A stretch of 64,000 nucleotides of DNA from Methylocella tundrae (GTDB taxonomy: Bacteria; Pseudomonadota; Alphaproteobacteria; Rhizobiales; Beijerinckiaceae), in contig NZ_CP139087.1 of assembly GCF_038024855.1 (NCBI RefSeq), forward strand, positions 144,740 through 208,739, in the 5' to 3' direction. The position numbers and the translations under genes were made by a program. The notes below the pieces were generated by a model. That model worked only from the letters and a program-made list of their open reading frames with translations. It had not been told where the DNA came from and did no database searches. This document shows, piece after piece, positions 44,963 through 54,042 of this stretch (positions within the stretch are counted from its first letter, which is position 1; every line of letters begins with the position of its first letter).

Positions 44963-46641
44963 GGAATAAGGGCTCAGACTCAAATTTGATGCAGTTGGGG
45001 CGCCGACTCGCGTTGAATCCAAAAAGGAAACAGCCCGATGTCGCGAACCCTTCATCCCTCTACGATTGTGCCGCCTGGATTTCGGGTTGAAAGCGCCGTC
45101 GACGATGGCGCGGTGACGATCATAACCGTGCGCCATACGGGCAAATCCAGTTCTTGTCCTGGTTGCGCGGCGGACGCCGAGCGGGTCGATAGCCGCTATT
45201 CGAGACGGCTTGCGGATCTGCCGCTCGGAGGACGACAAGTCCGCCTGATCGTCGTCGCACGGCGTTTCCGATGCGACGCGCCATCCTGTCCGCGCGCAAT
45301 CTTCACGGAGCGCTTCGGCAAGGACGTCCTGGCGCCTTGGGCGCGGCGAACCGCGCGCCTGGAGAGCATCGTCCATTGCCTCGGACTTGCCCTCGGCGGG
45401 CGCCCGGCCGCGAGTTTCGCCCGCCGGCTGATGGTGCCGGTAAGCAACGACACCCTTCTGCGGGTTGTTCGTCGGCGAGGCTGTCCGCCCTTTCCCGCGC
45501 CCACCGTCGTCGGCATCGACGATTGGGCGTGGAAGCGCAACCAGCGCTACGGCACGATCATCTGCGATCTCGAACGGCGGCGACCAATACGCCTCCTGCC
45601 GGATCGTGAATCCGCGACCGCGCAAGCGTGGCTCGCCGGCCAGCCGCAAATCGCCGTCGTCGCGCGCGATCGCGGCGGCAGCTATTCCCTCGCAGCGTCA
45701 AAGGCGCTCCCGTCGGCCCTGCAAGTCGCCGATCGTTGGCATCTCATGGAAAACGCAAGCCACGCCTTTCTGGACGCCGTGCGCAAATCGATGCGCCAGA
45801 TCCGCGCCGCCATGGGCGCGGCGATCATCAATCCCGAATTGCTGACTGCCGCCGAACGGCTCCAATATGAGGGTTACCTGAGACGCGAGGACATCAACGC
45901 CACGATCCTCGCGCGCGCCAGAGGCGGCGCGTCGATCAAGGAGATCGTGCGCGACACGGGCCACAGCCGGGGCCTCGTGCGTCGGGTGCTGAGGGGCCAG
46001 CGTTCGGACGTCTTCCGGTCGCGTGAGAGTTCCTTGGAGCCTTATCTCGAATGGCTCGACGCCCAGTGGCAGGCCGGCGCTCGAAACGGTTGCGAACTTT
46101 GGCGGCGCTTGAAGTGCCAAGGCTTCCGAGGATGTCTGCGGGTCGTTTCGGAATGGACGGCGCGACGTCGACGCGCGGAAAAAGCCGACGCCGACAGCTT
46201 GCGCCGCGTTCCGTCGGCTCGAACCATCGCGCGCCTCATGACGACGGGCCGCGACAATCTCACGAAGTCGGAGACCGTGACCATCGCCGCGATCGAAGGC
46301 GGGGTCGCGCCGCTGATCGAAGCGCGAGCCGTCATCAATGCGTTCCATGCGATGATCCGCAAGCGCGCTGGCGAGGAACTCGCCCCGTGGATCGAACGTG
46401 CGAAATCAAGTCTGGTCACGTCGTTTGCCAAGGGCGTCGCGAAGGACAAGAGCGCGATAGGCGCCGCCATCGCGTCGCACTGGTCCAACGGCCAAACCGA
46501 AGGCCAGATCACCAAGCTCAAACTCGTGAAACGGCAGATGTATGGACGCGCAAAACTCGACCTACTCGAAGCTCGCCTGATCGGAGCAGGATGACGTGCA
46601 CCAAATATGTGTCAGAGCCCTTATTCCATGCTTATTCACAA
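44949..46641 (+). mobile_element. Third ISL3-family element, divergent, with long inverted ends
   Basis: A single transposase gene between inverted repeats of about 46 bases. The outer 27 bases (44949-44975 and 46615-46641) are perfect, and the inner 19 bases have five mismatches. The inner part contains the usual ISL3-like GGCTC(A/T)GAC end. No 8-base target duplication is seen outside either possible boundary. The element lies immediately upstream of the defence operon promoter. Confidence 0.8.
45038..46594 (+). CDS. ISL3-family transposase (third, divergent type)
   Basis: A 518-residue ISL3 transposase, clearly related to but distinct from the two copies at 2.7 and 12.1 kb. It has the zinc ribbon (SSCPGCAADAERVDSRYSRR), the DDE-domain segments VVGIDDWAWKRNQRYGTIICDLERRR and VARDRGGSYSLAAS, and the terminal HWSNGQTEGQITKLKLVKRQMYGRAKLDLL block. 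The frame is intact, so the element may be active. Its promoter would lie in the 60 bases after the left inverted repeat. Confidence 0.92.
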   Translation: MSRTLHPSTIVPPGFRVESAVDDGAVTIITVRHTGKSSSCPGCAADAERVDSRYSRRLADLPLGGRQVRLIVVARRFRCDAPSCPRAIFTERFGKDVLAPWARRTARLESIVHCLGLALGGRPAASFARRLMVPVSNDTLLRVVRRRGCPPFPAPTVVGIDDWAWKRNQRYGTIICDLERRRPIRLLPDRESATAQAWLAGQPQIAVVARDRGGSYSLAASKALPSALQVADRWHLMENASHAFLDAVRKSMRQIRAAMGAAIINPELLTAAERLQYEGYLRREDINATILARARGGASIKEIVRDTGHSRGLVRRVLRGQRSDVFRSRESSLEPYLEWLDAQWQAGARNGCELWRRLKCQGFRGCLRVVSEWTARRRRAEKADADSLRRVPSARTIARLMTTGRDNLTKSETVTIAAIEGGVAPLIEARAVINAFHAMIRKRAGEELAPWIERAKSSLVTSFAKGVAKDKSAIGAAIASHWSNGQTEGQITKLKLVKRQMYGRAKLDLLEARLIGAG

Positions 46642-47033
46642 TTGCGCTCGCCGTCCCCTTCTCGGCCGACCGTCTAACGGCGATGGCGACATCAGCCAAG
46701 GGACCCGAGAGCTGCAATCTGTGATCTTCGAATGCCGTGCAGGGTTTTGACAGGAGATCGGTCATGAAGCGCTCATCTAAAAAGGACGGCGCAATTAATA
46801 CCCGGGTAGAATTTAATCGTCAATAATACCCGGATTAAATCAGGCCTGAACTGCCTCTGGATGCAGTGATCCATCCATGCACGGGCATGCCGACCGTCTC
46901 CAAACAAACACCCCATCCGAAAGACGGCTATCGGCGGCTTTCGGCGGTAAGTCGTTCGTCAATAGGGCCGTTTTAGACAATGTGGCGGAGCCGGAGGGAT
47001 TCAAACGTCTTCCTCGAAATCCTCGAACCCTCG
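46642..47033. other. Intergenic segment with a tRNA-like remnant
   Basis: About 390 bases between the ISL3 element and the ScpB-like gene. No supported gene. It contains AT-richer DNA around 46790-46850 with a duplicated AATAATACCCGG-like motif, and a tRNA-Ser-like 3' end at 46983-47007. Confidence 0.4.
46983..47007 (-). other. tRNA-Ser 3'-end-like sequence, possible attachment site remnant
   Basis: Read on the minus strand the segment gives TTTGAATCCCTCC followed by GGCTCCGCCA, very like the T-arm and acceptor end of a bacterial tRNA-Ser. The rest of a tRNA is absent. Such 3' ends are duplicated when tyrosine-recombinase elements integrate. Confidence 0.35.
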
Positions 47034-47726
47034 CTATCGGCTTAACGCGGGCGACGCATCGATGTCCTCGCCTTCAAAATCACCCAATTCGTCATTGCGT
47101 GAGATTGGAAACGCCCCGGCCAGGAGCTTATCTTTGCCGAGCAGGCCGGCGTCCTCCAGCATCTCGATGTCGGGCAGGTCGCGCAGAGACTCGAAGCCGA
47201 ACTGCGCCAGAAATTCTTTCGTCGTCACGAAGGCGTAGGGGGCGCCGGGGCGCGGGCTGCGCGGCCCCGCGGCGATGAGGCCCATGGCGCGCAGGCCGCC
47301 GATGAGGTCGCGGCTGACCTCCTTGCCGAAAAATTCCGAGAGCTCGCCGCGCGCGATCGGCTGAAAATAGGCGATCGCCATCAGCACAAGAGATTCCGAC
47401 CGCGACAGCGGCCGAACGCCGGCGCCGCTCCCTGCTGCGGCATGGATCGCGTCCGCGAACCCTTTCTTCGTGCGGTGCTGCCACCCGCCGGCGACCGAGG
47501 CCAATTCGTACGGCCGGCCGCGCAGCTCGTCTCGAATGTCCGCGATGAGAAGATCGAGATTGCAGTCGCGGCCGACGACGCGGGCAAGAACCTCCCGCGT
47601 CACGGGCTCGGACGCGGCGAAAATCACGGCTTCGACCCGGCCCATCCATTCGCGCCATCTCAGTTCGGGCGGCAGGTCGGCGAGCTCCGCATCGAGCGCA
47701 GTTTCGAGTTTGGCGCGCCGGGCCAT
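47034..47726 (-). CDS. ScpB-like segregation/condensation protein (plasmid type)
   Basis: A 230-residue protein resembling the SMC-complex kleisin partner ScpB. It shows tandem winged-helix features: RVEAVIFAASEPVTREVLARVVGRD, then RGRPYELASVAGGWQHRTKKGFADAI and LSRSESLVLMAIAYFQPIARGELSEFFGKEVSRDLIGGLRAMGLI. I took ATG 47726, two bases before the DUF1403 stop in transcription order. In rhizobial plasmids a ScpB-like gene and a DUF1403 gene commonly sit together near an integrase, which matches this window. No scpA partner is visible. A role in segregation of the replicon is inferred. Confidence 0.72.
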   Translation of the reverse strand: MARRAKLETALDAELADLPPELRWREWMGRVEAVIFAASEPVTREVLARVVGRDCNLDLLIADIRDELRGRPYELASVAGGWQHRTKKGFADAIHAAAGSGAGVRPLSRSESLVLMAIAYFQPIARGELSEFFGKEVSRDLIGGLRAMGLIAAGPRSPRPGAPYAFVTTKEFLAQFGFESLRDLPDIEMLEDAGLLGKDKLLAGAFPISRNDELGDFEGEDIDASPALSR

Positions 47727-47728
47727 CG

Positions 47729-48784
47729 CTAGAGCCCGTAAAGCCGGAAGGTCGGCCGGCCGGTCAGTTCGCGCACGGCGCCGAGCGCGACGAGGCGATC
47801 GAACAGCCGACGGCTCGAACGGTCGGTCACGGTCTTTCCGGTCCTGGCGGCTTGCGCGTCCTCGCCAATCAGGATGGCGATCATCAGATCCGCATCCTTG
47901 CCGCGCAGTTGCGGCGCAACCGCAAGGAGCCGCTCGGCGCGGCGGGCGAGCTCGGCGTAGCGGTCCGCGGCGACGGCGGCCGCGCGGGAATAGGCGAGCG
48001 AGCATGCGGCGAGCCAACCGCCGTCGCCCTGCCGCTGCGTCGCGCGGGAAAGATCGCTTCGCCGCATCTCGCCGGCGATCATCGGGACAGGCGCCGGCCA
48101 GTTCAGGCGATGCGCCAGCACGGCGTCGGCGAGCCACAGGGCGAGCGCCTCGGCGTCCGGCCGCAAGCGTAGGGTGACCGCCGCGATCTCGGCGGCGGCG
48201 GCGACGGCGCTCCCCTGCCCTTTGGCGAGCCCGGCGGCGATCGCGACGACGTCCTCAAACACATCGTCGCGGCGCAATTCGAGCAGGACCGGCAGCCGAA
48301 GCGTCCAGTCGTCGGTTTGCATGGCGCCGGGCTCGCCGAGGCGTCGCCAGGCTTTGAGGATGCGGCCGGCGGGCCCGGGATCGTCGCCGTCGCGGCGCAG
48401 ATACCAGGCGTCGCGCAGCGCGGCCTCGTCTTCCGTGCGCCCGCCCTGCCGCGCGAGGACCGCGGCGCAGGCGAGCGCCAGGCGCTGGCGCCAGAGGGCG
48501 CCGAGCGGGTGTTCGGCGCGGGCGATTGGATGCAGCGCGGCGAGCGCCGCGCCGGCGCGGAAGGCGGCCTCCGCAACGTCTTCTCCCGAGGCGGCCTGCC
48601 CCGCCGCGCCGTTTTTGTCTGCAAAACCCCTCTCCTCGGATCGACGCCTCGCGTCGATCCTCCCCTCGCCCGCACCTTGGCGCGGTCTCCCCTCGGAGTT
48701 TTGGCTCGCAAAACTCCTCGCCCAGCTGGGGAAAGGGGGGAAGGCCGGCGGGGCGGCGAGGCTGATTCGGGGACGTGGCGCCAT
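47729..48784 (-). CDS. DUF1403-family protein
   Basis: A 351-residue protein of the DUF1403 family. Typical segments are AEAAFRAGAALAALHPIARAEHPLGALWRQRLALACAAVLARQGGRTEDEAALRDAWYLRRDGDDPGPAGRIL and LALWLADAVLAHRLNWPAPVPMI. It is Ala/Leu-rich and helical. Function is unknown; the gene is coupled to the ScpB-like gene. The first 70 or so residues include a low-complexity stretch derived from palindromic DNA at 48600-48740, so the true start may be downstream of that insert. Confidence 0.72.
   Translation of the reverse strand: MAPRPRISLAAPPAFPPFPSWARSFASQNSEGRPRQGAGEGRIDARRRSEERGFADKNGAAGQAASGEDVAEAAFRAGAALAALHPIARAEHPLGALWRQRLALACAAVLARQGGRTEDEAALRDAWYLRRDGDDPGPAGRILKAWRRLGEPGAMQTDDWTLRLPVLLELRRDDVFEDVVAIAAGLAKGQGSAVAAAAEIAAVTLRLRPDAEALALWLADAVLAHRLNWPAPVPMIAGEMRRSDLSRATQRQGDGGWLAACSLAYSRAAAVAADRYAELARRAERLLAVAPQLRGKDADLMIAILIGEDAQAARTGKTVTDRSSRRLFDRLVALGAVRELTGRPTFRLYGL
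48600..48740. repeat. Palindrome-rich repeat inside the DUF1403 gene
   Basis: Two hairpins, GATCGACG-CCT-CGCGTCGATC and GGAGTTTTG-GCTCG-CAAAACTCC, with CCCTC/CCCAGCTGGGG motifs around them. It looks like an intergenic repeat that has entered the coding frame without breaking it, adding residues rich in Arg, Gly and Ser. Confidence 0.45.
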
Positions 48785-48804
48785 GCCGGCAGGCTAACGC
48801 ATGG

Positions 48805-49290
48805 CGGCGCTTATGGCGAGTAAAATGGCGCATTTCCGCCGCGCTTGTCTTGCGCTAGAAATGTCCGATAAGATTGCATTATCGCGCGCAAACTCGCCTA
48901 CAATGGTGTGTAGTGTAGAAACCATCCTGTCGCCAACGCGCGTGATCCCTCCTGTTACGTCCGTCTCGCCCGATTGGAATTTCTTCGGCGTCAGTCCGAA
49001 CAACGGGCCGCACCCTTCGATCTTTAAATACGTCTCGGTTCGTCGACGGCCGTCTTGAACCTGATCGCCACGACGGGGCCAACGCCCGGATCCGTTATCA
49101 GTCGGCTGCAGATCTTGTCATCGCGCGCAATCGCCAACATGGTTTTGTGCAGCTTGTCGTATTCCGATTGTGGAGCAGCTTGCGCCGTGAGCATTGCTCC
49201 GATGACAGTTTCCAGCAACGTCTGCCCGGCCGACGGCTCGCTCGCTCGGGCCTCGAAGTTCCGCATCACTACTGCGGTCGATGGCGTGCA
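48805..49290 (-). pseudogene. IS110-family transposase remnant
   Basis: Minus-strand frames encode the Transposase_20 region of IS110 elements in pieces: AMLTAQAAPQSEYDKLHKTM, then PGVGPVVAIRFKTAVDEP, and in another frame FGLTPKKFQSGETDVTGGIT. The order is correct, but at least one frameshift separates the pieces, and the N-terminal RuvC-like catalytic domain is missing. A decayed relic. Confidence 0.65.
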
Positions 49291-49310
49291 TATCTATAAT
49301 CGTGACGGTC

Positions 49311-49557
49311 ATCATATCGCGAAAGGCGCTTTCTCGCTGTTTCCGACCTCGACGTCTAGACCGATGGCGGACACGCCTTCTATCTCGGCGCCGAATTGAC
49401 CAAGGCCGAGATCGCTTTCGCGCTCGGCATACGCTATGCGCAGGACGATGCGCTCGATTGGGGCGTCGGCGCCGATCGTCCGGACGAAGAGCGCGATCGC
49501 CTGCGCGAGGCCGGGCACACGCTGCGACGGAAAGAGAAAAACCTCGATGATCCGTGA
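49311..49557 (+). pseudogene. C-terminal fragment resembling DUF6513 dihydropteroate-synthase-like protein
   Basis: The plus-strand frame reads YRERRFLAVSDLDV, a stop (TAG), then TDGGHAFYLGAELTKAEIAF and YAQDDALDWGVGADRPDEER to a natural stop. The block recalls the C-terminus of the DUF6513 family linked to tetrahydromethanopterin synthesis in methylotrophs. The internal stop and missing N-terminal part make it a relic. Identification is from memory of the family and should be treated with caution. Confidence 0.4.
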
Positions 49558-49644
49558 CGGGCGCTTGATTGCATCATAGATATTGACGCCATTCTCAAAA
49601 GTTGCCACCATATCTAGTAGTCACGGTCTCTCGAGTCGCAAGAT

Positions 49645-49815
49645 CGAGGGCTAAGAGGGAATCCGGTGCGCGAGGTCTCTATCCAGGGCCACGCAACGCC
49701 GGAGCTGCCCCCGCAACTGTAAGCGGTGAGCCGAAGTCCACCATTTGTCACTGAGATCGATGCGATCTCGGGAAGGCAGGACCGAGGCGACGACCCGCGA
49801 GCCAGGAGACCTGCC
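49645..49815 (+). promoter_or_regulatory. Cobalamin riboswitch upstream of nrdAB
   Basis: All hallmark blocks are present: GGGAATCCGGTG, the core GAGCTGCCCCCGCAACTGTA, GTCACTGAGATC, GGGAAGGC and the B12 box AGCCAGGAGACCTGCC (ending at 49815). It precedes the ribonucleotide reductase start by about 120 bases. By family, adenosylcobalamin binding shuts off the downstream genes, so this B12-independent reductase would be made when B12 is scarce. Confidence 0.93.
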
Positions 49816-49934
49816 GCGACGCCGTATCGTCCCTGGGCGGGGTGTCCCGGTGGTTCGCTTGCATCGGGCGCCCGCGCCCGCCGTCCTGCACGCGTCCGCT
49901 CGGCCTTTGCCCCCAACGTTTGGGGTTCAAGCCG

Positions 49935-52805
49935 ATGTCTCTCACGATCGAAACCACGCGCGCCACGGGCGCCGCGCATCCAGCTCCGCCGGCGCCGAAA
50001 CCATCGGCCGAGCCGGGTTATCAGGTCATTCGCCGCAACGGCGTCGTCACGCCATTCGATCCGTCGAAGATCGCAGTTGCGCTTGCCAAGGCGTTTCTCG
50101 CCGTCGAGGGGGGCGCCGCCGCCGCGTCGCGCCGCGTGCACGACATCGTCGCTGGGCTGACGAACCAGGTCGTCGCGGGGCTTACCCGTCGCGTGGACGC
50201 GGGGCGCACCTTCCATATCGAGGATGTGCAGGACCAGGTCGAGCTTGCCCTGATGCGCGGCGAGCATCACAAGGTCGCCCGCGCTTATGTGCTCTATCGC
50301 GAGGAGCGCGCCCGCGAACGCGCCAAGGCGAGCGCCGGCGAGCCGGCGGCGGCGTCAGCTTTCCGGATGAAGGCTGCGGACGGATCCCTCGCCACGATCG
50401 ACGCCGCACGCCTCGCCGGCGTCATCGAGGAGGCTTGCGCCGAACTTGAAGGCGTTTCGGCCGATGCGATACTCGCGGAGGCCCAACGCAACCTCTATGA
50501 CGGCGTCAGCCGGGAGGAGCTGGCGCTGGCGCCGATCCTCGCCGCCCGCACGCTCATCGAAACCGAGCCGAACTACGCCAAGGTCAGCGCGCGGCTGTTG
50601 CTCGACAAATTGCGGCGCGAGGCCCTGACCTTCGTCGCGGGCCAGCCGGTAGAGGCGACGCAAGCCGAGATGGCGGCGCGATACGCCGATTATTTTCACG
50701 CCTACGTCCGGGTCGGCGTCGCGGCGGAACGGCTCGACCCCGAACTTGCCCGCTTCGATCTCGCGCGCCTCGCCGGCGCCTTGCGGCCGGAGCGCGATCT
50801 TCAATTCGACTATCTCGGCCTGCAAACGCTCTACGATCGCTATTTCCTGCATGTGCGCGGTGCGCGTTTCGAACTGCCCCAGGCTTTCTTCATGCGCGTC
50901 GCGATGGGTCTCGCCCTGCGCGAAATCGATCGCGAGGCGAGGGCCATAGAGTTCTACGATCTGCTGTCGTCATTCGATTTCATGACGTCGACGCCCACGC
51001 TGTTCAACGCCGGCGCGCCGCGGCCGCAGCTCTCCTCCTGCTTTCTGACGAGCGTGCCCGACGATCTCGACGGCATCTTCAAATCGATCAAGGACAATGC
51101 GCTGCTGGCCAAATATTCCGGCGGACTCGGCAATGACTGGACACGCGTGCGCGGCCTTGGCGCGCATATCAAGGGCACCAACGGCGAGAGCCAGGGCGTC
51201 GTCCCTTTCCTCAAGGTGGCCAATGATGCGGCGATCGCCGTCAATCAGGGCGGCAAGCGCAAGGGCGCCGTCTGCGCCTATCTCGAAACCTGGCATATCG
51301 ACATTGAGGAATTTCTCGACCTTCGCAAAAACACCGGCGACGACCGTCGCCGCACCCACGACATGAATACGGCGAACTGGGTACCGGATCTGTTCATGCA
51401 GCGCGTGGAGGCCGACGCAAACTGGACGCTCTTCTCGCCAGACGAGACGCCCGATCTCCATGATCTCTATGGCCCCGCTTTCAAGGCGGCTTATGAATCC
51501 TATGAGGCGAAGGCCTCCCGTGGCGAGATCAGCATCTTCAAGCAAATTCGCGCCGCTGATCTCTGGCGGCGCATTCTGACCATGCTGTTCGAAACCGGCC
51601 ATCCCTGGATTGTGTTCAAGGACCCTTGCAACATCCGTTCACCGCAAGGTCATGCAGGCATCGTGCACTCCTCCAATCTCTGCACCGAGATCACGCTGAA
51701 TACTTCCGACGACGAAGTAGCTGTCTGTAATCTCGGCTCGGTCAATCTCGCGGCGCATGTGTCGGCGGCGGGGCTGGACCACGAGCGTCTGGCGCGCACG
51801 ATCAGGATCGCGATGCGAATGCTCGACAATGTGATCGATGTCAATTTCTACACGATTCCCGAGGCGCGCCGCTCCAACCTCCACCATCGTCCCGTTGGGC
51901 TCGGCCTGATGGGATTCCAGGACGCCTTGCAAATCCTGCGGCTTCCCTACGCCTCGGATGAGGCCATTCGCTTCGCCGACGAGAGCATGGAGGCGATCAG
52001 CTTCCACGCCGTTTCGGCGTCGGTCGGCCTCGCCGCCGAGCGCGGGCGCTACCCAAGTTTTGAGGGCTCGCTCTGGTCGAAAGGCATATTGCCGATCGAC
52101 AGCATTGAGTTGCTGGCCGCCGCGCGGGGCGAATTGGACCTTGATCGTTCCGCTGCTCTCGATTGGGCGGCGCTGCGCGAGCGCGTAAAATCCGTCGGCA
52201 TGCGCAATTCGAACACGATGGCGATCGCGCCGACCGCGACCATCTCGAATATCTGTGGCGTCGCCCAGTCGATCGAGCCCGCTTATCAGAACCTTTACGT
52301 CAAATCGAACATGTCGGGCGACTTCACGGTCGTGAACGCCGCTCTCGTGCATGACCTGAAGGCGAGGGGGCTGTGGGACGAGGTGATGGTCTCGGACCTT
52401 AAGTATTTCGACGGGAGCCTCGGCGAAATCGACCGCGCGCCGGACGATCTCAAAGCCCTTTATGCAACGGCTTTCGAGATCGATTCGTCCTGGCTCATCG
52501 AGGCTGCCGCGCGACGCCAGAAATGGATCGACCAGGCGCAATCGCTCAATCTCTACATCGCGAACCCCTCTGGCAAAAAGCTCGATGCGCTCTATCGGCT
52601 CGCCTGGAGGCGCGGGCTGAAGACGACCTATTATCTGCGCTCGCGCTCCGCCACCCATGTCGAAAAATCGACGCTGAAGGGCACGGACGGCAAGCTTAAC
52701 GCGGTGTCGGCGATCGCGCCCGTCGCCGCCGCGCCCGATCAGATCATTCTGTCCGCGCCCGCCTCATGCGCGATCGACGATCCCTCCTGCGAGGCCTGCC
52801 AATGA
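49935..52805 (+). CDS. nrdA: Class I ribonucleotide reductase, large subunit
   Basis: A 956-residue catalytic subunit that makes deoxynucleotides. Residues about 32-115 form an ATP-cone ([24 protein letters not shown]). A second, weaker cone-like region lies at about 140-225. The barrel carries [39 protein letters not shown] (active-site Cys) and [20 protein letters not shown]. The C-terminal [12 protein letters not shown] supplies the thioredoxin-linked cysteines. I chose ATG 49935, after the leader hairpin; an upstream in-frame ATG at 49842 lies in the riboswitch leader. It overlaps nrdB by four bases. Regulation is by the cobalamin riboswitch just upstream. Confidence 0.94.
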   Translation: MSLTIETTRATGAAHPAPPAPKPSAEPGYQVIRRNGVVTPFDPSKIAVALAKAFLAVEGGAAAASRRVHDIVAGLTNQVVAGLTRRVDAGRTFHIEDVQDQVELALMRGEHHKVARAYVLYREERARERAKASAGEPAAASAFRMKAADGSLATIDAARLAGVIEEACAELEGVSADAILAEAQRNLYDGVSREELALAPILAARTLIETEPNYAKVSARLLLDKLRREALTFVAGQPVEATQAEMAARYADYFHAYVRVGVAAERLDPELARFDLARLAGALRPERDLQFDYLGLQTLYDRYFLHVRGARFELPQAFFMRVAMGLALREIDREARAIEFYDLLSSFDFMTSTPTLFNAGAPRPQLSSCFLTSVPDDLDGIFKSIKDNALLAKYSGGLGNDWTRVRGLGAHIKGTNGESQGVVPFLKVANDAAIAVNQGGKRKGAVCAYLETWHIDIEEFLDLRKNTGDDRRRTHDMNTANWVPDLFMQRVEADANWTLFSPDETPDLHDLYGPAFKAAYESYEAKASRGEISIFKQIRAADLWRRILTMLFETGHPWIVFKDPCNIRSPQGHAGIVHSSNLCTEITLNTSDDEVAVCNLGSVNLAAHVSAAGLDHERLARTIRIAMRMLDNVIDVNFYTIPEARRSNLHHRPVGLGLMGFQDALQILRLPYASDEAIRFADESMEAISFHAVSASVGLAAERGRYPSFEGSLWSKGILPIDSIELLAAARGELDLDRSAALDWAALRERVKSVGMRNSNTMAIAPTATISNICGVAQSIEPAYQNLYVKSNMSGDFTVVNAALVHDLKARGLWDEVMVSDLKYFDGSLGEIDRAPDDLKALYATAFEIDSSWLIEAAARRQKWIDQAQSLNLYIANPSGKKLDALYRLAWRRGLKTTYYLRSRSATHVEKSTLKGTDGKLNAVSAIAPVAAAPDQIILSAPASCAIDDPSCEACQ

Positions 52806-53962
52806 TCAGCGAATCCGGAGATTCCACCATGCTCGACTGGTCGGAAGCAAGGGTCGATCCCGCCCGCGCCATTCACCCAAGCTTTTCCGCCAATCCGGCG
52901 GCCGCGGCTGATGCTACGGGCCTCGGCGCAATCGAACGCGGCGGCGCGCGCGTTTCGGTCGACGACAAGGCGATGATCAATTGCCGCGCCGACGTAAACC
53001 AGCTTCTGCCGCTCAAATATCGCTGGGCCTGGGAAAAATATCTCGCGGCCTGCAACAATCATTGGATGCCGACCGAAGTTTCGATGCAGGCGGACATCGC
53101 GCTATGGAAATCGAGGGATGGGCTGACCGAGGACGAGCGGCGCGCGATCAAACGCAACCTCGGATTCTTCGCCGCTTCCGAGAGCCTCGTCGCCAACAAC
53201 ATCGTGCTGGCGATCTATCGCCATCTCACCAATCCGGAATGCCGCCAGTATCTGCTGCGCCAGGCTTTCGAGGAGGCGGTTCATACGCACACATTCCAAT
53301 ATATCGTGGAGAGCCTCGGACTCGACGAAGGCGAACTCTTCAACATGTATCGCGAGCAGCCCTCGATCACCGACAAGGCGGCCTGGGCGATAAATCACAC
53401 CCGCCGCCTCATGGATCCGTCCTTCTCCACGGGAACGCGGGAGGCCGACCAGGCGCTTCTGCGCGATCTGATAGCTTTCTACGTCGTCTTCGAGGGGATG
53501 TGGTTCTATACGGGCTTTGCGCAGATCCTGTCGCTTGGCCGGCGCAACAAGATGGTTGGCGTCGCGGAGCAGTACCAATATATTCTGCGCGACGAGAGCA
53601 TCCATCTCAACTTCGGCATCGACGTCATCAACCAGATCAAGGCGGAGAACCCGCATCTCTGGACAAGGCCGTTTCAGGATGAAGCGCGCGGCATGTTGCG
53701 GGATGCGGCGGAACTCGAAGCCGCCTACGGCCGCGATACGATGCCGCGCGGCTTCCTCGGCCTCAACGCGACTTTATGCGAGCAATATATGCGCTTCATC
53801 GCCAATCGTCGCTGCGCCCAACTCGGCCTTGCGCCTGTTTTCGCCGAGACGGACAATCCGTTTCCGTGGATGTCCGAGGTTATGGATCTCAAGAAGGAGA
53901 AGAACTTCTTCGAGACGCGCGTCATCGAATATCAAAACGGCGGCGCCCTCTCATGGGAATGA
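52802..53962 (+). CDS. nrdB: Class Ic-like ribonucleotide reductase, small subunit (no radical Tyr)
   Basis: A 386-residue R2 subunit. Metal ligands are visible in [17 protein letters not shown] (Glu), [12 protein letters not shown] (Glu), [19 protein letters not shown] (E-x2-H), [13 protein letters not shown] (Glu) and [13 protein letters not shown] (E-x2-H). At the position of the radical Tyr in classical R2 (ETIHSRSY in E. coli) there is Phe (EAVHTHTF). This replacement, with Glu as first ligand, matches the Chlamydia-type class Ic enzymes that use a Mn/Fe cofactor. The start is ATG 52802 overlapping nrdA; ATG 52829 is possible. Confidence 0.93.
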   Translation: MISESGDSTMLDWSEARVDPARAIHPSFSANPAAAADATGLGAIERGGARVSVDDKAMINCRADVNQLLPLKYRWAWEKYLAACNNHWMPTEVSMQADIALWKSRDGLTEDERRAIKRNLGFFAASESLVANNIVLAIYRHLTNPECRQYLLRQAFEEAVHTHTFQYIVESLGLDEGELFNMYREQPSITDKAAWAINHTRRLMDPSFSTGTREADQALLRDLIAFYVVFEGMWFYTGFAQILSLGRRNKMVGVAEQYQYILRDESIHLNFGIDVINQIKAENPHLWTRPFQDEARGMLRDAAELEAAYGRDTMPRGFLGLNATLCEQYMRFIANRRCAQLGLAPVFAETDNPFPWMSEVMDLKKEKNFFETRVIEYQNGGALSWE

Positions 53963-53971
53963 GCGGCGCCA

Positions 53972-54001
53972 ATCCCGGCGGCGGACGTCCTCCGCCGGGA
54001 T
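53972..54001. terminator. Hairpin between convergent nrdB and metE
   Basis: ATCCCGGCGG (53972-53981) pairs perfectly with CCGCCGGGAT (53992-54001). It lies ten bases after the nrdB stop and 41 bases from the metE stop, a plausible bidirectional terminator, although no T tract follows. Confidence 0.6.
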
Positions 54002-54042
54002 CTCGTGCACGATTTCTTAGCCGCGATCCTGCCTGGGACCGT

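Noticed and set aside
47726..48137. N-terminal extension of the ScpB-like frame by 137 codons
   Set aside because: The extension is Arg-rich shadow sequence of DUF1403 in another frame; the ATG at 47726 fits the family start.
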